This document shows, one piece after another, positions 8,889 to 18,191 of a DNA stretch of 52,745 nucleotides. A program made the translations under genes and the position numbers. This stretch comes from Selenomonas sp. (GTDB lineage Bacteria; Bacillota; Negativicutes; Selenomonadales; Selenomonadaceae), in NCBI GenBank assembly GCA_018052705.1, contig JAGPMW010000014.1, positions 1-52,745 on the forward strand, written 5' to 3'. The number at the start of each line of letters is the position of its first letter. The stretch's first letter is position 1. Below the pieces are notes generated by a model. It worked only from the letters and a program-made list of their open reading frames with translations, searched no databases and had not been told where the DNA came from.

Positions 8889-9776
8889 TTAAACCTTTTC
8901 CTTGGTGTTCTTGCCAAACAGACCGGTCGGCCGGAACAGCAGCACCAGAATCAGGATTGCAAATGCTGCTGCATCGCGGAACGTCGACGAGATAAATCCC
9001 GCGACAAGAGCCTCAATAACCCCGAGGATCAGACCACCGACCACAGCCCCTGGCAGGATACCGATGCCACCCAGCACCGCTGCCACGAAGGCCTTGAGCC
9101 CCGGCATGATGCCCATGAGCGGATCAATCGAGTTATAATAGATGCCAACCAGAACGCCCGCTGCCGCTGCCAATGACGAACCGATGCCAAAAGTCAGCGA
9201 GATGATGCGGTTGGAGTCTATGCCCATAAGCTGTGCTGTCTCCACATCGAAAGATGCCGCCCGCATCGCCTTGCCAGTCTTGGTCTTCTGCACGATATAC
9301 GTCAGCAAAACCATGAGCACAAATGTGATACCAAAGATCAGCAGCTGCTGACCGTTCACCACAAAGGAACCAATATTGAACACGACATTATCGAACGTCG
9401 CCGGGAATGTACGCGGCGTCGGCGATACGAAGTACATACTCGTATACTCCAGAAAGAAAGATACGCCGATAGCCGTGATGAGCACCGAGATACGTGGCGC
9501 ATTTCGCAGCGGCTTATAGGCCAGTTTCTCCACCAGCATTCCAAGCAGTCCTGTCACCACCATCGAAATCAACAGTGCCGGGACAATACCTAGTCCGCAA
9601 CGCGTAATCACAAAAAATCCAATATAAGCGCCTACCATATAGATATCGCCATGCGCGAAATTGATGAGCTTGATAATACCGTAGATCATGGTATACCCGA
9701 GCGCAATCAACGCATAAATGCTGCCCAGCGATATACCATTGATGAGCTGCTGCACCAGCTGATGGGTAAAGTCCAT
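8889..9776 (-). CDS. livH: Branched-chain amino acid ABC transporter permease LivH
   Basis: Permease of 295 residues, of usual size. It starts with QLVQQLINGISLGSIYALIALGYTMIYGIIKLINFAHGDIYM, a signature start of LivH proteins, and includes the cytoplasmic loop YKPLRNAPRISVLITAIGVSFFLEY. GGAGGAGA precedes the ATG. A hairpin in the 79-base gap from livK may lower livH expression relative to the binding protein. Confidence 0.93.
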   Translation of the reverse strand: MDFTHQLVQQLINGISLGSIYALIALGYTMIYGIIKLINFAHGDIYMVGAYIGFFVITRCGLGIVPALLISMVVTGLLGMLVEKLAYKPLRNAPRISVLITAIGVSFFLEYTSMYFVSPTPRTFPATFDNVVFNIGSFVVNGQQLLIFGITFVLMVLLTYIVQKTKTGKAMRAASFDVETAQLMGIDSNRIISLTFGIGSSLAAAAGVLVGIYYNSIDPLMGIMPGLKAFVAAVLGGIGILPGAVVGGLILGVIEALVAGFISSTFRDAAAFAILILVLLFRPTGLFGKNTKEKV

Positions 9777-9814
9777 GTTGTCTCCTCCTCACATACACTT
9801 TATGATAGAGATAA

Positions 9815-9834
9815 AGGCCGCATTACTGCGGCCT
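9815..9834 (-). terminator. Attenuator-like hairpin between livK and livH
   Basis: Perfect 8-bp GC-rich stem (9815-9822 with 9827-9834) and a TTAC-type loop directly after livK, followed on the minus strand only by TTATCTC. The weak T-run suggests partial termination or 3'-end protection, a usual way to make excess periplasmic binding protein. Confidence 0.55.
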
Positions 9835-9855
9835 CCTCATTGAACTCCTCAGGAA

Positions 9856-11025
9856 TCAGCCCTCGGGCTGGATCTTTGCCTTCATTTCCTTGATGCCATT
9901 CTTCATCTCCAGGATAACGGCACTCTTGATCGGATTGTGGTTCTGGTCCATCGTGATCTTGCCAGTACCTACCTGCAGATCTTTCGTCTCTTCCAATGCC
10001 TTCTGGATCTTCTCCGGATCAGCACTGCCCGCCCGCTTGATCGCATCGATCAGCATCTTGCCAGCATCATAGCCGAGCGCAGCGAACACATTTGGTGCAT
10101 GGCCATATTCATTTTGGAAGGACTCAATGAAGCCCTGAACATCCTGGTCTTTCTCGAAATAATGCGTGCTGAAATATGTGTTATTCAGCGCATCTGCGCC
10201 GGCGATATCGACAACCTTCGGGTCGTCCCAGCCATCCGTGCCGAGCATTGGCGCCGTGATGCCAAGCTCGCGGGCCTGTTTCACGATCTTGCCAACTTCT
10301 TCATAATAAGCGGGTACGAATACAACATCCGCATTCGCTGTCTTAAGTTTCGTCAAGGCTGCCTTGAAGTCCTGATCTTTCGCCAGAAAAGCCTCTTCCA
10401 TTACAACCTTGCCACCATTTGCCTCAAACTTCTCTTTGAATACCTTGCCCAGACTCTTGGAGTAGTCAGAGCTGGAATCCAGATACATGACTGCCGTCTT
10501 GGCCTTGAGCTGCTTAGCGGCAAACTCAGCCATCACCGTACCCTGCTGCGGGTCGATAAAGCAGCTGCGGAAAATGAACGGTTTAGTTTTACCATTCTCG
10601 ACGGTAACATCCGGATTCGTCGCTGCCGGTGCAATAACAGGAATTTTGTTATCATTGGCAACCTGCGATTCTGCCATGACATTAGCCGTAACCATCGGTC
10701 CAACGATGACCTTGACCTTGTCATCGGAAATCAGCTTTGTCGCGGAGTTGACGGCCTCAGAGGCCTCCGATTTTGTATCCGCCTGTACCAGCGTGATTTT
10801 CTTGCCATCGATACCGCCGGCATCATTTGCTTCCTTAATAGCCAGTTTCAAGCCATCAAGACCCGCGCTGCCATAATTGGCCTGATTACCGGTAATCTCA
10901 AAGTTCGCACCAACTTTGATCTCATTGCTATTCGTATCGTCGCCACAGCCAGCAAGTACACCGCCAAGCAGCATCGTACCAGCCAAAACACTGGCCAGCT
11001 TTAAGCTTTTCTTACTGAAATTCAT
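9856..11025 (-). CDS. livK: Branched-chain amino acid ABC transporter substrate-binding lipoprotein LivK
   Basis: First gene of the liv operon: the extracytoplasmic solute-binding protein (type I periplasmic fold). Residues 1-26 form a lipoprotein signal with lipobox LAGC, giving Cys27 as anchor, then the typical start IKVGANFEITGNQANYGSAGLDGLKLA. Later KVKVIVGPMVTANVMAESQVANDNKIPVIAPAATNPD carries the ligand-binding hinge motif of the Leu/Ile/Val-binding family. The 389 residues match the family. GGGGAGGAATTCTT precedes the ATG. The ligand is likely a branched-chain or related amino acid. A sigma-70 promoter lies about 55 bases upstream. Confidence 0.93.
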   Translation of the reverse strand: MNFSKKSLKLASVLAGTMLLGGVLAGCGDDTNSNEIKVGANFEITGNQANYGSAGLDGLKLAIKEANDAGGIDGKKITLVQADTKSEASEAVNSATKLISDDKVKVIVGPMVTANVMAESQVANDNKIPVIAPAATNPDVTVENGKTKPFIFRSCFIDPQQGTVMAEFAAKQLKAKTAVMYLDSSSDYSKSLGKVFKEKFEANGGKVVMEEAFLAKDQDFKAALTKLKTANADVVFVPAYYEEVGKIVKQARELGITAPMLGTDGWDDPKVVDIAGADALNNTYFSTHYFEKDQDVQGFIESFQNEYGHAPNVFAALGYDAGKMLIDAIKRAGSADPEKIQKALEETKDLQVGTGKITMDQNHNPIKSAVILEMKNGIKEMKAKIQPEG

Positions 11026-11079
11026 AAGAATTCCTCCCCTATGTCTTTTCCGTCGTTCTCATTTCTAACGATGAACCTT

Positions 11080-11108
11080 ATTATAGTTTACATGTTTACA
11101 TTAGTCAA
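11080..11108 (-). promoter_or_regulatory. Sigma-70 promoter of the liv operon with repeat in the spacer
   Basis: On the minus strand TTGACT (11103-11108), a 17-base spacer, and TATAAT (11080-11085). The spacer contains the direct repeat TGTAAACATGTAAAC, which is well placed for a repressor. The sequence AATGTAAACAT within it (11092-11102) recurs at the promoter of the symporter gene at 47591. Confidence 0.75.
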
Positions 11109-11292
11109 TAGCTGTGCGCGAAATATTACCATTTAATTTAACCATTTGTGTATTTTGTATGGACGCAATTTAAAACCCATTGCTATTTGTATTATTTTTT
11201 TATCACAAATTGAAGATATTTATACACCACCGGGCCAACAGTATGCACATAAAAATCATCCATGTCCGCCGGTATGACACAATCGCTGAGAC

Positions 11293-11335
11293 AAAAAAGC
11301 CCTCAGACCTTTGGTTTAGCCAAGGATCTGAGGGC
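11293..11335 (-). terminator. Intrinsic terminator after the gal operon
   Basis: On the minus strand AGCCCTCAGA pairs with TCTGAGGGCT, extended by an imperfect inner stem, followed by TTTTTTG. It lies 58 bases after the LacI-type regulator stop codon. The rest of 11109-11392 shows no gene. Confidence 0.85.
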
Positions 11336-11392
11336 TGACTCGTATTTGATTTTAGAGAAATTCAGGAATTTACAAGGGAATGCGTGGATTAT

Positions 11393-12439
11393 TCAGCAAC
11401 CTGATTCCGATTGCCTGCTCACATTCGCAGGTCCTGTCGATTCCCTGGTAATCAGGATATTATCCAAGGTAATCCGCTTGCTGTGACCACCCTTAATCTT
11501 TTCCACCAGTAAAGAAGCCGCATTACTGCCCAGTTGGAACATATTCTGGTCCATCGTGGTCAATTTGGGCTCGACCAGTCGGGAAAGGGAGATATTATCA
11601 TAGCCCATAACAGAGATATCTGCTGGTACCTTTCGCCCCAGCCGTTTACAGGCATTAAGAGAACCAACCCCCATAAGATCATTACAACACAAAATAGCCG
11701 TCGGCTCACACTTCGGGATGACTTCCATAAGCCGTGTCATTGTCGAATCAACGGTATCAACTCCATTACCTTCGCCAATATTGACAATGAAAGACTCATC
11801 CAGTTGCAATTTCTCCGCCATGAACTGACGGTAGGTCTCTTCTTTGATCGTATAGGAGTCCGAATGCGCGCCACGGACAAACAAGATACGTTTATGCCCC
11901 AGCCCCCGCAGATACTCCAAAGCCTGCTCCGAGCCCATCTTTTCATCATTGCCGACATAGGATACGTTCGTAATCCGATGATAGCCATTGATGAATACAA
12001 GGGGCATGCGGCGGACCAGATCTTCATAGAAACTCTCCCGGATGTTGGCCGTATTGGGGCTGATGACAATAATCCCCGACACATTGCGGGATACCAGTGC
12101 ATTGATGCAGTTCATTTCCTGCTGTGGATCGTTTTTGGCACAGTTAAGCAACAAAGAGAATCCATCCTTGCGGACAGATTCCTCGATGCCATCGATAACT
12201 TCGGCAAAAAACATATTATAGAGACTTGGAACTACAACGCCAATTGTCGAGGACCGGCGGGTATTGAGCTCTCGCGCCTGCACATTTGGCACATAGCGAA
12301 GCGTCTCAATAGCTGCCTGGACCCGCTCCTTGGTCTCCAGTTTGACCGGATAGTTCCCATTGACGACACGCGATACAGTCGCCACAGACACCTCGGCCAA
12401 TTTTGCTACATCAACAATCGTAGCGTTTTTCTCTTTCAT
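11393..12439 (-). CDS. LacI/GalR-family transcriptional regulator (probable gal operon repressor)
   Basis: Residues 1-60 form the LacI helix-turn-helix: ATIVDVAKLAEVSVATVSRVVNGNYPVKLETKERV, with the hinge LNTRRSSTIGVVVPSLYN. The remaining 290 residues have the periplasmic-binding-protein-like sensor fold (AILCCNDLMGVGSLNACKRLGRKVPADISVMGYDN). The ATG at 12439 follows AGGAAG; the open frame extends further but lacks family similarity. It is the last gene after galK-galE-galT, so it probably represses that operon and is induced by a galactose-related sugar. CcpA-like global function cannot be excluded, but the operon position favours a local regulator. Two matching operators lie around the galK promoter. 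Confidence 0.88.
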   Translation of the reverse strand: MKEKNATIVDVAKLAEVSVATVSRVVNGNYPVKLETKERVQAAIETLRYVPNVQARELNTRRSSTIGVVVPSLYNMFFAEVIDGIEESVRKDGFSLLLNCAKNDPQQEMNCINALVSRNVSGIIVISPNTANIRESFYEDLVRRMPLVFINGYHRITNVSYVGNDEKMGSEQALEYLRGLGHKRILFVRGAHSDSYTIKEETYRQFMAEKLQLDESFIVNIGEGNGVDTVDSTMTRLMEVIPKCEPTAILCCNDLMGVGSLNACKRLGRKVPADISVMGYDNISLSRLVEPKLTTMDQNMFQLGSNAASLLVEKIKGGHSKRITLDNILITRESTGPANVSRQSESGC

Positions 12440-12470
12440 TGAAACTTCCTGCTTTCTGTCGATTGGTACA

Positions 12471-13976
12471 TCAATCTTCAGAAACAGCTGCTGCGAAACG
12501 GTCAAAAGCTGCCATGCCCTCTTCATTCCGCTTATAGACACCGGCATGAGTCAGGACTGTCTTGAATACCTGCCCGATTTCCTCCTGCAGGATGTCCCCA
12601 ACCGTATCAGCCGTAACTGACGGATACTTCGTCACCAGTTCCCGATACCAGTCAGCATGACTACGGATCGCATCAATACCGGCAATATCTTTGGTTCCCT
12701 TGACCAGTTCCTCACCGACCAGTTTCATCTCCGTCTTCAGACGGGCTGGCAGAACAGCAAGCCCCATAACTTCGATAAGGCCAATATTTTCCTTCTTGAT
12801 ATGATGAACTTCCGCATGCGGATGAAATATTCCCAGCGGATGTTCAGCACTGGTGCGGTTGTTGCGCAAGACCAGATCCATCTCATAGAAAGCCCCCTTC
12901 CGGCGGACAATTGGCGTAATCGTATTATGCGGTTCACCATCGCTCTCAGCGAGGATACCAACAGATTCATCACTGTAAGAACGCCATTTCGTCAGGATCT
13001 TCTCTGCCAGATCGCACAGTTCCTCGCGGTCCTCTCCGGTCAGGCGGAGTGTCGACATCGGCCACTTGACCCGGCCAACCTTGATATTGGAAAAACCGGC
13101 AACTGAATAGCTTTTTTCCACTGGTGCTTCAGCCATCGCAAACGTATAACGACCGCCCTGATAGTGATCATGCGACAGGATAGATCCGCCTACAATCGGC
13201 AGATCTGCATTCGACCCGAGGAAATAATGGGGCAGGATCGTAACGAAATCCAACAGATTCTCAAAACTCTTGCGGGATACTTTCATCGGAATATGTTTGC
13301 GATTCAGTACAATACAGTGCTCGTTATAGTACGTATACGGGGAGTATTGCATGAACCAGCGATGTCCGGACAAACGCAAGGGAATAAGTCTGTGCGTCTG
13401 GCGGGCCGGATGCCCGGCATGACCCGCATAACCTTCATTTTCACGGCACAACAAACACTTCGGGTAAGTGCTGGACTTCACGAGTTTCGCCTTGGCAATG
13501 TCGCGCGGATCTTTCTCCGGCTTTGAAAGATTGATGGTGATATCGAGATCGCCATACTCTGTCGCCGTCTTCCAGATGATGTTCTTATCGATTCTGTCCT
13601 TGCGGATATAGTTCGAGGCAATGCTCATCTTGTAGAATTCATCCGTTGCCGCTTTTGGCGCGCGGGCATAGTCATTGCGGAAGCGTCGAATAACCTCTGA
13701 GGGCCGTGGCATGACACAATCCATGATACGCGTATCAAAAAGATCACGCTCATTGACCGTATCGTCGATAAGCCCCTGCTTAATCGCATAGTCCAGCATT
13801 TCGCTAAGAATTGGTGCAGCTGTTTCTAAAGTTTCATTGATTTCTTCCGGTACAAACTCGGCAGTCTTTAAAACATCGATCAGCCGGTTTGACGAATAAT
13901 AAAAGTCTTCGTGATTTATAAGTTCGCGCTGCTTCGCAAAATTCAGCAGGCGATTGATTTCTGTATTGATTGACAT
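12471..13976 (-). CDS. galT: UDP-glucose--hexose-1-phosphate uridylyltransferase (class II GalT)
   Basis: Converts galactose-1-phosphate and UDP-glucose to UDP-galactose and glucose-1-phosphate in the Leloir pathway. Its 501 residues and overall sequence fit the large Firmicutes-type GalT, not the 350-residue class I enzyme. Landmarks include CLLCRENEGYAGH, HRWFMQYSPYTYYNEHCIVL, and GGSILSHDHYQGGRY, whose H-D-H-Y-Q should carry the uridylylated histidine. The start follows AAAGAGGCAAG and lies 24 bases after galE. Regulation is likely by the neighbouring LacI-type protein. Confidence 0.93.
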   Translation of the reverse strand: MSINTEINRLLNFAKQRELINHEDFYYSSNRLIDVLKTAEFVPEEINETLETAAPILSEMLDYAIKQGLIDDTVNERDLFDTRIMDCVMPRPSEVIRRFRNDYARAPKAATDEFYKMSIASNYIRKDRIDKNIIWKTATEYGDLDITINLSKPEKDPRDIAKAKLVKSSTYPKCLLCRENEGYAGHAGHPARQTHRLIPLRLSGHRWFMQYSPYTYYNEHCIVLNRKHIPMKVSRKSFENLLDFVTILPHYFLGSNADLPIVGGSILSHDHYQGGRYTFAMAEAPVEKSYSVAGFSNIKVGRVKWPMSTLRLTGEDREELCDLAEKILTKWRSYSDESVGILAESDGEPHNTITPIVRRKGAFYEMDLVLRNNRTSAEHPLGIFHPHAEVHHIKKENIGLIEVMGLAVLPARLKTEMKLVGEELVKGTKDIAGIDAIRSHADWYRELVTKYPSVTADTVGDILQEEIGQVFKTVLTHAGVYKRNEEGMAAFDRFAAAVSED

Positions 13977-14000
13977 AGTGTCTTGCCTCTTTCGCCTCGT

Positions 14001-14990
14001 TCAGTTCTCGTAGCCATCCGGATGATTCTGGTGCCAGGTCCAGGCAGTACCAATAACCTGCTCCACATTCGTATAGCGCGGGTTCCAGCCCAGAACCTTG
14101 CGGGCCTTGTCACTGGAAGCGATCAGCTGTGCGGGATCTCCGGCACGGCGTTTCCCCATCTCAACTTTAATATCCTTGCCCGTTGATTTTTTTGCTGCCT
14201 CAATCATCTCTTTAACCGAGAACCCCTTGCCATTGCCAAGGTTGAAGATGTTGCTCGCACCATCTTTGCGGAGATACTCAAGCGCCAGCACATGGGCATC
14301 AGCCAGGTCAATAACATGGATGTAGTCACGCAGGCAGGTACCATCCGGTGTTGCATAGTCATCGCCAAAGACCGTGATATGATCGCGCTTCCCTAATGGA
14401 ACCTGCAGGATCAACGGAATCAGATGCGTCTCCGGATGATGATCCTCACCAATGGAACCATCATCGAGCGCCCCAGCTGCATTGAAGTACCGCAGGGAAA
14501 CATAGCGGATCCCGTCTGCACGGCTGACCCACTTCATCATCTTCTCCATCGTACGCTTCGTTTCACCGTAAGTATTGGTTGGATTCGTCTCATCATCTTC
14601 CATGATGGGAACTCGCTTCGGCTCACCGTAGACTGCTGCCGTAGACGAGAATACGATCTTATCGACATGATGGCGAACCATAGCCTCGAGCAGAACCTGC
14701 ATGCCATACACATTGTTGTTGAAGTATTTCAGTGGCTTCTCCATACTCTCACCGACCAGCGAGTTCGCAGCAAAGTGAATAACCGCTTCAATTTTATTTT
14801 CCGTAAAAATCTTATCGAGCACCACCGCATCGCGGATATCGCCCTCATAGAATTTTGCTTTTGGATTCAGGGCATCGCGATGACCAGTCTGAAGGTTATC
14901 TACGATTACCACATCCTCACCTTTCTCGACCAGCTGGTGAACCGCATGAGAACCGATATACCCGGCACCGCCGCAAACAAGAATCGACAT
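14001..14990 (-). CDS. galE: UDP-glucose 4-epimerase
   Basis: NAD-dependent short-chain dehydrogenase/reductase that interconverts UDP-galactose and UDP-glucose. The N-terminal Rossmann motif is CGGAGYIGSH, the catalytic Ser region FSSTAAVYGEP, and the YxxxK pair is Y-G-E-T-K. The C-terminal half has the GalE signature RYFNAAGAL and FNLGNGKGFSVKEMI. At 329 residues it has full length. The ATG at 14990 follows AGAGGAAG and is favoured over a longer upstream frame because the Rossmann strand begins directly after it. About 100 bases separate it from galK. Confidence 0.95.
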   Translation of the reverse strand: MSILVCGGAGYIGSHAVHQLVEKGEDVVIVDNLQTGHRDALNPKAKFYEGDIRDAVVLDKIFTENKIEAVIHFAANSLVGESMEKPLKYFNNNVYGMQVLLEAMVRHHVDKIVFSSTAAVYGEPKRVPIMEDDETNPTNTYGETKRTMEKMMKWVSRADGIRYVSLRYFNAAGALDDGSIGEDHHPETHLIPLILQVPLGKRDHITVFGDDYATPDGTCLRDYIHVIDLADAHVLALEYLRKDGASNIFNLGNGKGFSVKEMIEAAKKSTGKDIKVEMGKRRAGDPAQLIASSDKARKVLGWNPRYTNVEQVIGTAWTWHQNHPDGYEN

Positions 14991-15092
14991 ATGTAACGCT
15001 TCCTCTCTACAATAAATCAAGCACAGAAATCGCTTTCTATTCTATCATATCCTACATTGATTTTCTATGTGTTTTCTATAAGATTTACTATC

Positions 15093-16271
15093 TCATTTGA
15101 TACGATGCGTGCCATCTGCAATATTCGCCACATAGAAACTTGGTGCATAACCAATTTTCTCCGTATAGTCCTTGCCGACATTCTCTTTAAATGCCGGGAT
15201 TGCGCTGTTCCGTACCAGACTCACCGTGCAACCGCCGAAGCCAGCTCCCGTCATGCGGGAACCAATGACACCGTCCTGCTGCCAGGCCAGTTCAGCCAGC
15301 GTATCCAGCTCTTTGCCCGTAACATCATAGTCGTCACGCAGGGAAAAATGAGAATCGTTCATAAGCTTACCAAACTTTTCAACATCCTCACTCTCCAGGG
15401 CAGCCACGGCTTCGAGCGTGCGATTGTTCTCACAAACCGCATGACGGGCACGCTGACGTTCCAAGGGCTCGGCGATATGGCCAGCCAGCTTGTTGAACTC
15501 CTCATTGGACAGCTCGCCCAGTGCCCCCAGCTCTGGCTTTACTTCCTTCAGCTCATTAAGCGCATGCTCACACTGTGCGCGGCGGACATTATAGGCACTC
15601 GATGCCAGACTGTGCGGCTTGTTCGTATTGGAAATAACGATACTCGCATCCTTCAAAGCGATCTTGCTGTAACGATAGTCCAGTGTGTTGCAATCCAGCA
15701 GAATAGCACAGTCCTTCTTGCCCATACCGACAGCAAACTGATCCATGATCCCACAGTTCACGCCAACAAATACATTCTCTGCTTTTTGCGAAAGCTTCAC
15801 CATCGCAACCATATCGAGTCCAAACTCAAAAGCATCGTTAAGAATCAATGCAGTCAAAACTTCCAGCGAAGCTGAGGAGGACAATCCCGAGCCATTTGGC
15901 AACGTACCATTAATCACGATATCAAAGCCATGGCGGCATTTATGCCCGGCCTGCTCGAATACACTGACTACGCCCATCGGATAGTTTGCCCAGTTCTTGG
16001 CCTTGTCATAGGACAGTCCCGCCATCTCAAATTCGATGACCCCTTTATCAGCCAAATTCATGGAATAGATACGGGTCTTCATATCCGTACGATCAGCAAC
16101 CAACGCATAGGTTCCGAGAGAAATCGCGCACGGGAAAACATGGCCGCCGTTATAGTCGGTATGTTCGCCAATCAAATTAACACGCCCCGGGGAAAAGTAG
16201 GATTTCGTTTCCTGGTCACCAAATTTTTCCGTAAATACCCGTTTCATTTCTGCTAAGATTTCCTGTTCCAT
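15093..16271 (-). CDS. galK: Galactokinase
   Basis: First gene of the gal operon; phosphorylates galactose with ATP. GHMP-kinase signatures are clear: GRVNLIGEHTDYNGGHVFP (galactokinase signature), LPNGSGLSSSASLEVL (phosphate-binding motif 2), and MTGAGFGGCTVSLV (motif 3). The catalytic Asp lies in the CGIMDQFAVGMGKKD region. It has 392 residues, the normal size. The ATG at 16271 is nine bases after GGGGAGG, whereas the longer frame starts inside the promoter region. Confidence 0.95.
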   Translation of the reverse strand: MEQEILAEMKRVFTEKFGDQETKSYFSPGRVNLIGEHTDYNGGHVFPCAISLGTYALVADRTDMKTRIYSMNLADKGVIEFEMAGLSYDKAKNWANYPMGVVSVFEQAGHKCRHGFDIVINGTLPNGSGLSSSASLEVLTALILNDAFEFGLDMVAMVKLSQKAENVFVGVNCGIMDQFAVGMGKKDCAILLDCNTLDYRYSKIALKDASIVISNTNKPHSLASSAYNVRRAQCEHALNELKEVKPELGALGELSNEEFNKLAGHIAEPLERQRARHAVCENNRTLEAVAALESEDVEKFGKLMNDSHFSLRDDYDVTGKELDTLAELAWQQDGVIGSRMTGAGFGGCTVSLVRNSAIPAFKENVGKDYTEKIGYAPSFYVANIADGTHRIK

Positions 16272-16295
16272 TATAATTGCCTCCCCATAAATTTT

Positions 16296-16310
16296 AGTAA
16301 ACGTTTTCAT
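16296..16310 (-). promoter_or_regulatory. GalR/cre-like operator, proximal
   Basis: AGTAAACGTTTTCAT, centred on the CG at 16302-16303, 25 bases upstream of galK. It matches the CcpA cre consensus with one mismatch and is equally a LacI-family palindrome. It is the partner of the site at 16415-16429. Confidence 0.6.
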
Positions 16311-16379
16311 ATTATCTTGAAAATTAAACACAAATCGATTATACCTCTGATTTATATCGTATTTTCTTTTGTTGTTTCT

Positions 16380-16408
16380 AGTTTACCGCGTTTAAAAATG
16401 ATTGTCAA
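16380..16408 (-). promoter_or_regulatory. Sigma-70 promoter of the gal operon
   Basis: On the minus strand a perfect -35 TTGACA (16403-16408), a 17-base spacer and -10 TAAACT (16380-16385). A further TATAAT hexamer at 16338-16343 lacks a good -35. The 465 bases between galK and the chemoreceptor gene otherwise hold the two operators and the terminator at 16651-16684; no gene was seen at 16430-16650. Confidence 0.65.
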
Positions 16409-16414
16409 GACGCT

Positions 16415-16429
16415 TTGTAAACGTTTTCT
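16415..16429 (-). promoter_or_regulatory. GalR/cre-like operator, distal
   Basis: TTGTAAACGTTTTCT, centred on the CG at 16422-16423, just upstream of the gal -35 element. It has one mismatch to the cre consensus. Its centre is exactly 120 bp from that of the proximal operator. Confidence 0.6.
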
Positions 16430-16650
16430 ATATCTATTATTCAGAACGGCGTACTCTAAACCAACCGTTATGCAGTTCCCAATGAACCGTTCCTTGTATT
16501 ACGTCCGATGATATATCTAAAAGTTATTGAACCCTACCACGGCTCTGCGTATCACAGGCACTCCCTCCTTTCTATAATTTTTATTATAAGGAAAACGCCG
16601 CTCCGTTTGTTTTCGGCTTTTGGAAATGTTTTCAGCCGGCAATCGCACAA

Positions 16651-16684
16651 CAAAAAAAGCCTGTCCCTAAAAAAAGGACAGGCT
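16651..16684 (-). terminator. Intrinsic terminator after the chemoreceptor gene
   Basis: A 9-bp stem (16676-16684 with 16658-16666) followed on the minus strand by seven T residues. A second, weaker CAATAGAT/ATCTATTG hairpin lies just before it. Confidence 0.85.
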
Positions 16685-16736
16685 CCCGGCCGATAACCAA
16701 TAGATCTTTACTCTATCTATTGACCGGAGAATCTCT

Positions 16737-18191
16737 TTATAATTTGAACTGACCAATGGCGTCCTGCATATCCGTTGCCAGATTTGCCAATGCCTGGGAT
16801 GCCGCCGCAATTTCTTCATTCGAAGCCGACTGCTGCTCAGTCGCGGCTAAGATTGTCTGCGTATTCGTCGATGTGTTTCGGCTGATTGTATCAATTGAGT
16901 CCACTGCTCCGACAATATCGCCAGCACCAGCTGACACCGTCTCAACCGATGTATTGATCTCATCCATCTGGCTCTTGATGCCATTGACCATACGAAGGAT
17001 ATCCGAGAAATGCACGCCAACCTCGCGGATTGCCGCCGTCCCCGACTTCACTTCATCTGTACCAGCCTGCATCGAGGCCACTGCCTCAGCTGTATCACGC
17101 TGTATCGAGACAATACGATCCTTGATCTGCTCCGCCGATGTCTGCGACTCAGCCGCGAGCTTGCGAACCTCTTCTGCCACAACAGCAAAACCACGGCCAT
17201 GTTCCCCCGCACGCGCTGCCTCAATAGCAGCATTAAGCGCCAATAGATTCGTCTGCTCGGCAATCGCAGAAATTGCCTCAACAATCTGCCCAATCTGCTG
17301 GCTGTTCTCGCCCAGTTTTCGCACAACATCAGCCGAACTCATAACGCTCTGCTCGATATGCCCCATACGCTCAACCGCCGATTCCATGAGCTTGCCGCCC
17401 TTCTGTGCCGCCGCCGCGGTCTGCCCGGAGGTATCTGTCACTACATGCGCCTTACCCGCCATCGCCGAAATATCCGTATAAACCCGATCAACACTTTTCT
17501 TAGCTCCATTAATATCCTCAAGCTGTGTGCTCATCCCGATTGATACTTCTCCCACAGTCTCCGCTACATGTACAGAGGCGTCAGCTGATTGCTGGGCGTT
17601 AGCTGTAAGTTCCTCAGATGAAGCGGCCACCTGTTCCGCCGTCTTGGCCATGTGCGAAATCATTTGCCGGATATTGCCACTCATGACATTAAACGCATGG
17701 GTCAGGGTTCCAATTTCATCAGAAGAATTCACAGGAAGATCCTCCAGCGAAAGATTCCCCTTGGCCAGCTCAGAAGCATGTGCCTCTAACCTGGCAATCG
17801 GATTCATGATCTGGCGGGCAAATGTCAGGCAGACCCCGACCGCCAAAACCAGACCAAACAGCGTCAATATGCCAAAAACGATTTTCAAATGCCGGAGCGA
17901 TGCAAAGACAACACTCTGCGGAACCAATATGCCCATAATCCAGCCCGTAGCTGGGACGGTCGTATAGGCAAAGACTTTTTCCGTACCGTTAATAGTTACA
18001 CTAAAGTAGCCCTTGCCGCTCTGAACCATTTCATCGAAATGCTTGCCAATGCCATCGATATCCTTGAAGTTCTTCATCGGTTCACCGGCCCCGGATGTGG
18101 CCAGAATATTGCCGGATTTCTCCATGATAATACCGGAGCCCGCCCCCTGATATTTCATGTCATTAGCCTGATTTGTCAGAACATCCAGCAT
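16737..18191 (-). CDS. Methyl-accepting chemotaxis protein, C-terminal part (frameshifted gene)
   Basis: It contains the end of the Cache sensor domain ([46 protein letters not shown]), a transmembrane helix ([22 protein letters not shown]), a HAMP linker ([21 protein letters not shown]), and the cytoplasmic signalling coiled coil. Its tip is the highly conserved [20 protein letters not shown] followed by [20 protein letters not shown], where CheA and CheW bind. It ends AIGQFKL with no CheR-docking pentapeptide. The 18191 ATG is a conservative start; the real N-terminus is in the other frame (18163-18702). The cell is presumably motile. Confidence 0.87.
   Translation of the reverse strand: MLDVLTNQANDMKYQGAGSGIIMEKSGNILATSGAGEPMKNFKDIDGIGKHFDEMVQSGKGYFSVTINGTEKVFAYTTVPATGWIMGILVPQSVVFASLRHLKIVFGILTLFGLVLAVGVCLTFARQIMNPIARLEAHASELAKGNLSLEDLPVNSSDEIGTLTHAFNVMSGNIRQMISHMAKTAEQVAASSEELTANAQQSADASVHVAETVGEVSIGMSTQLEDINGAKKSVDRVYTDISAMAGKAHVVTDTSGQTAAAAQKGGKLMESAVERMGHIEQSVMSSADVVRKLGENSQQIGQIVEAISAIAEQTNLLALNAAIEAARAGEHGRGFAVVAEEVRKLAAESQTSAEQIKDRIVSIQRDTAEAVASMQAGTDEVKSGTAAIREVGVHFSDILRMVNGIKSQMDEINTSVETVSAGAGDIVGAVDSIDTISRNTSTNTQTILAATEQQSASNEEIAAASQALANLATDMQDAIGQFKL

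Noticed and set aside
9937..11004. 355-codon plus-strand open frame opposite livK
   Set aside because: Antisense shadow of livK with low-complexity, Ile/Arg-rich translation and no ribosome site.
16440..16650. Small gene between the gal promoter and the chemoreceptor terminator
   Set aside because: Only short frames without ribosome sites; nothing supportable.
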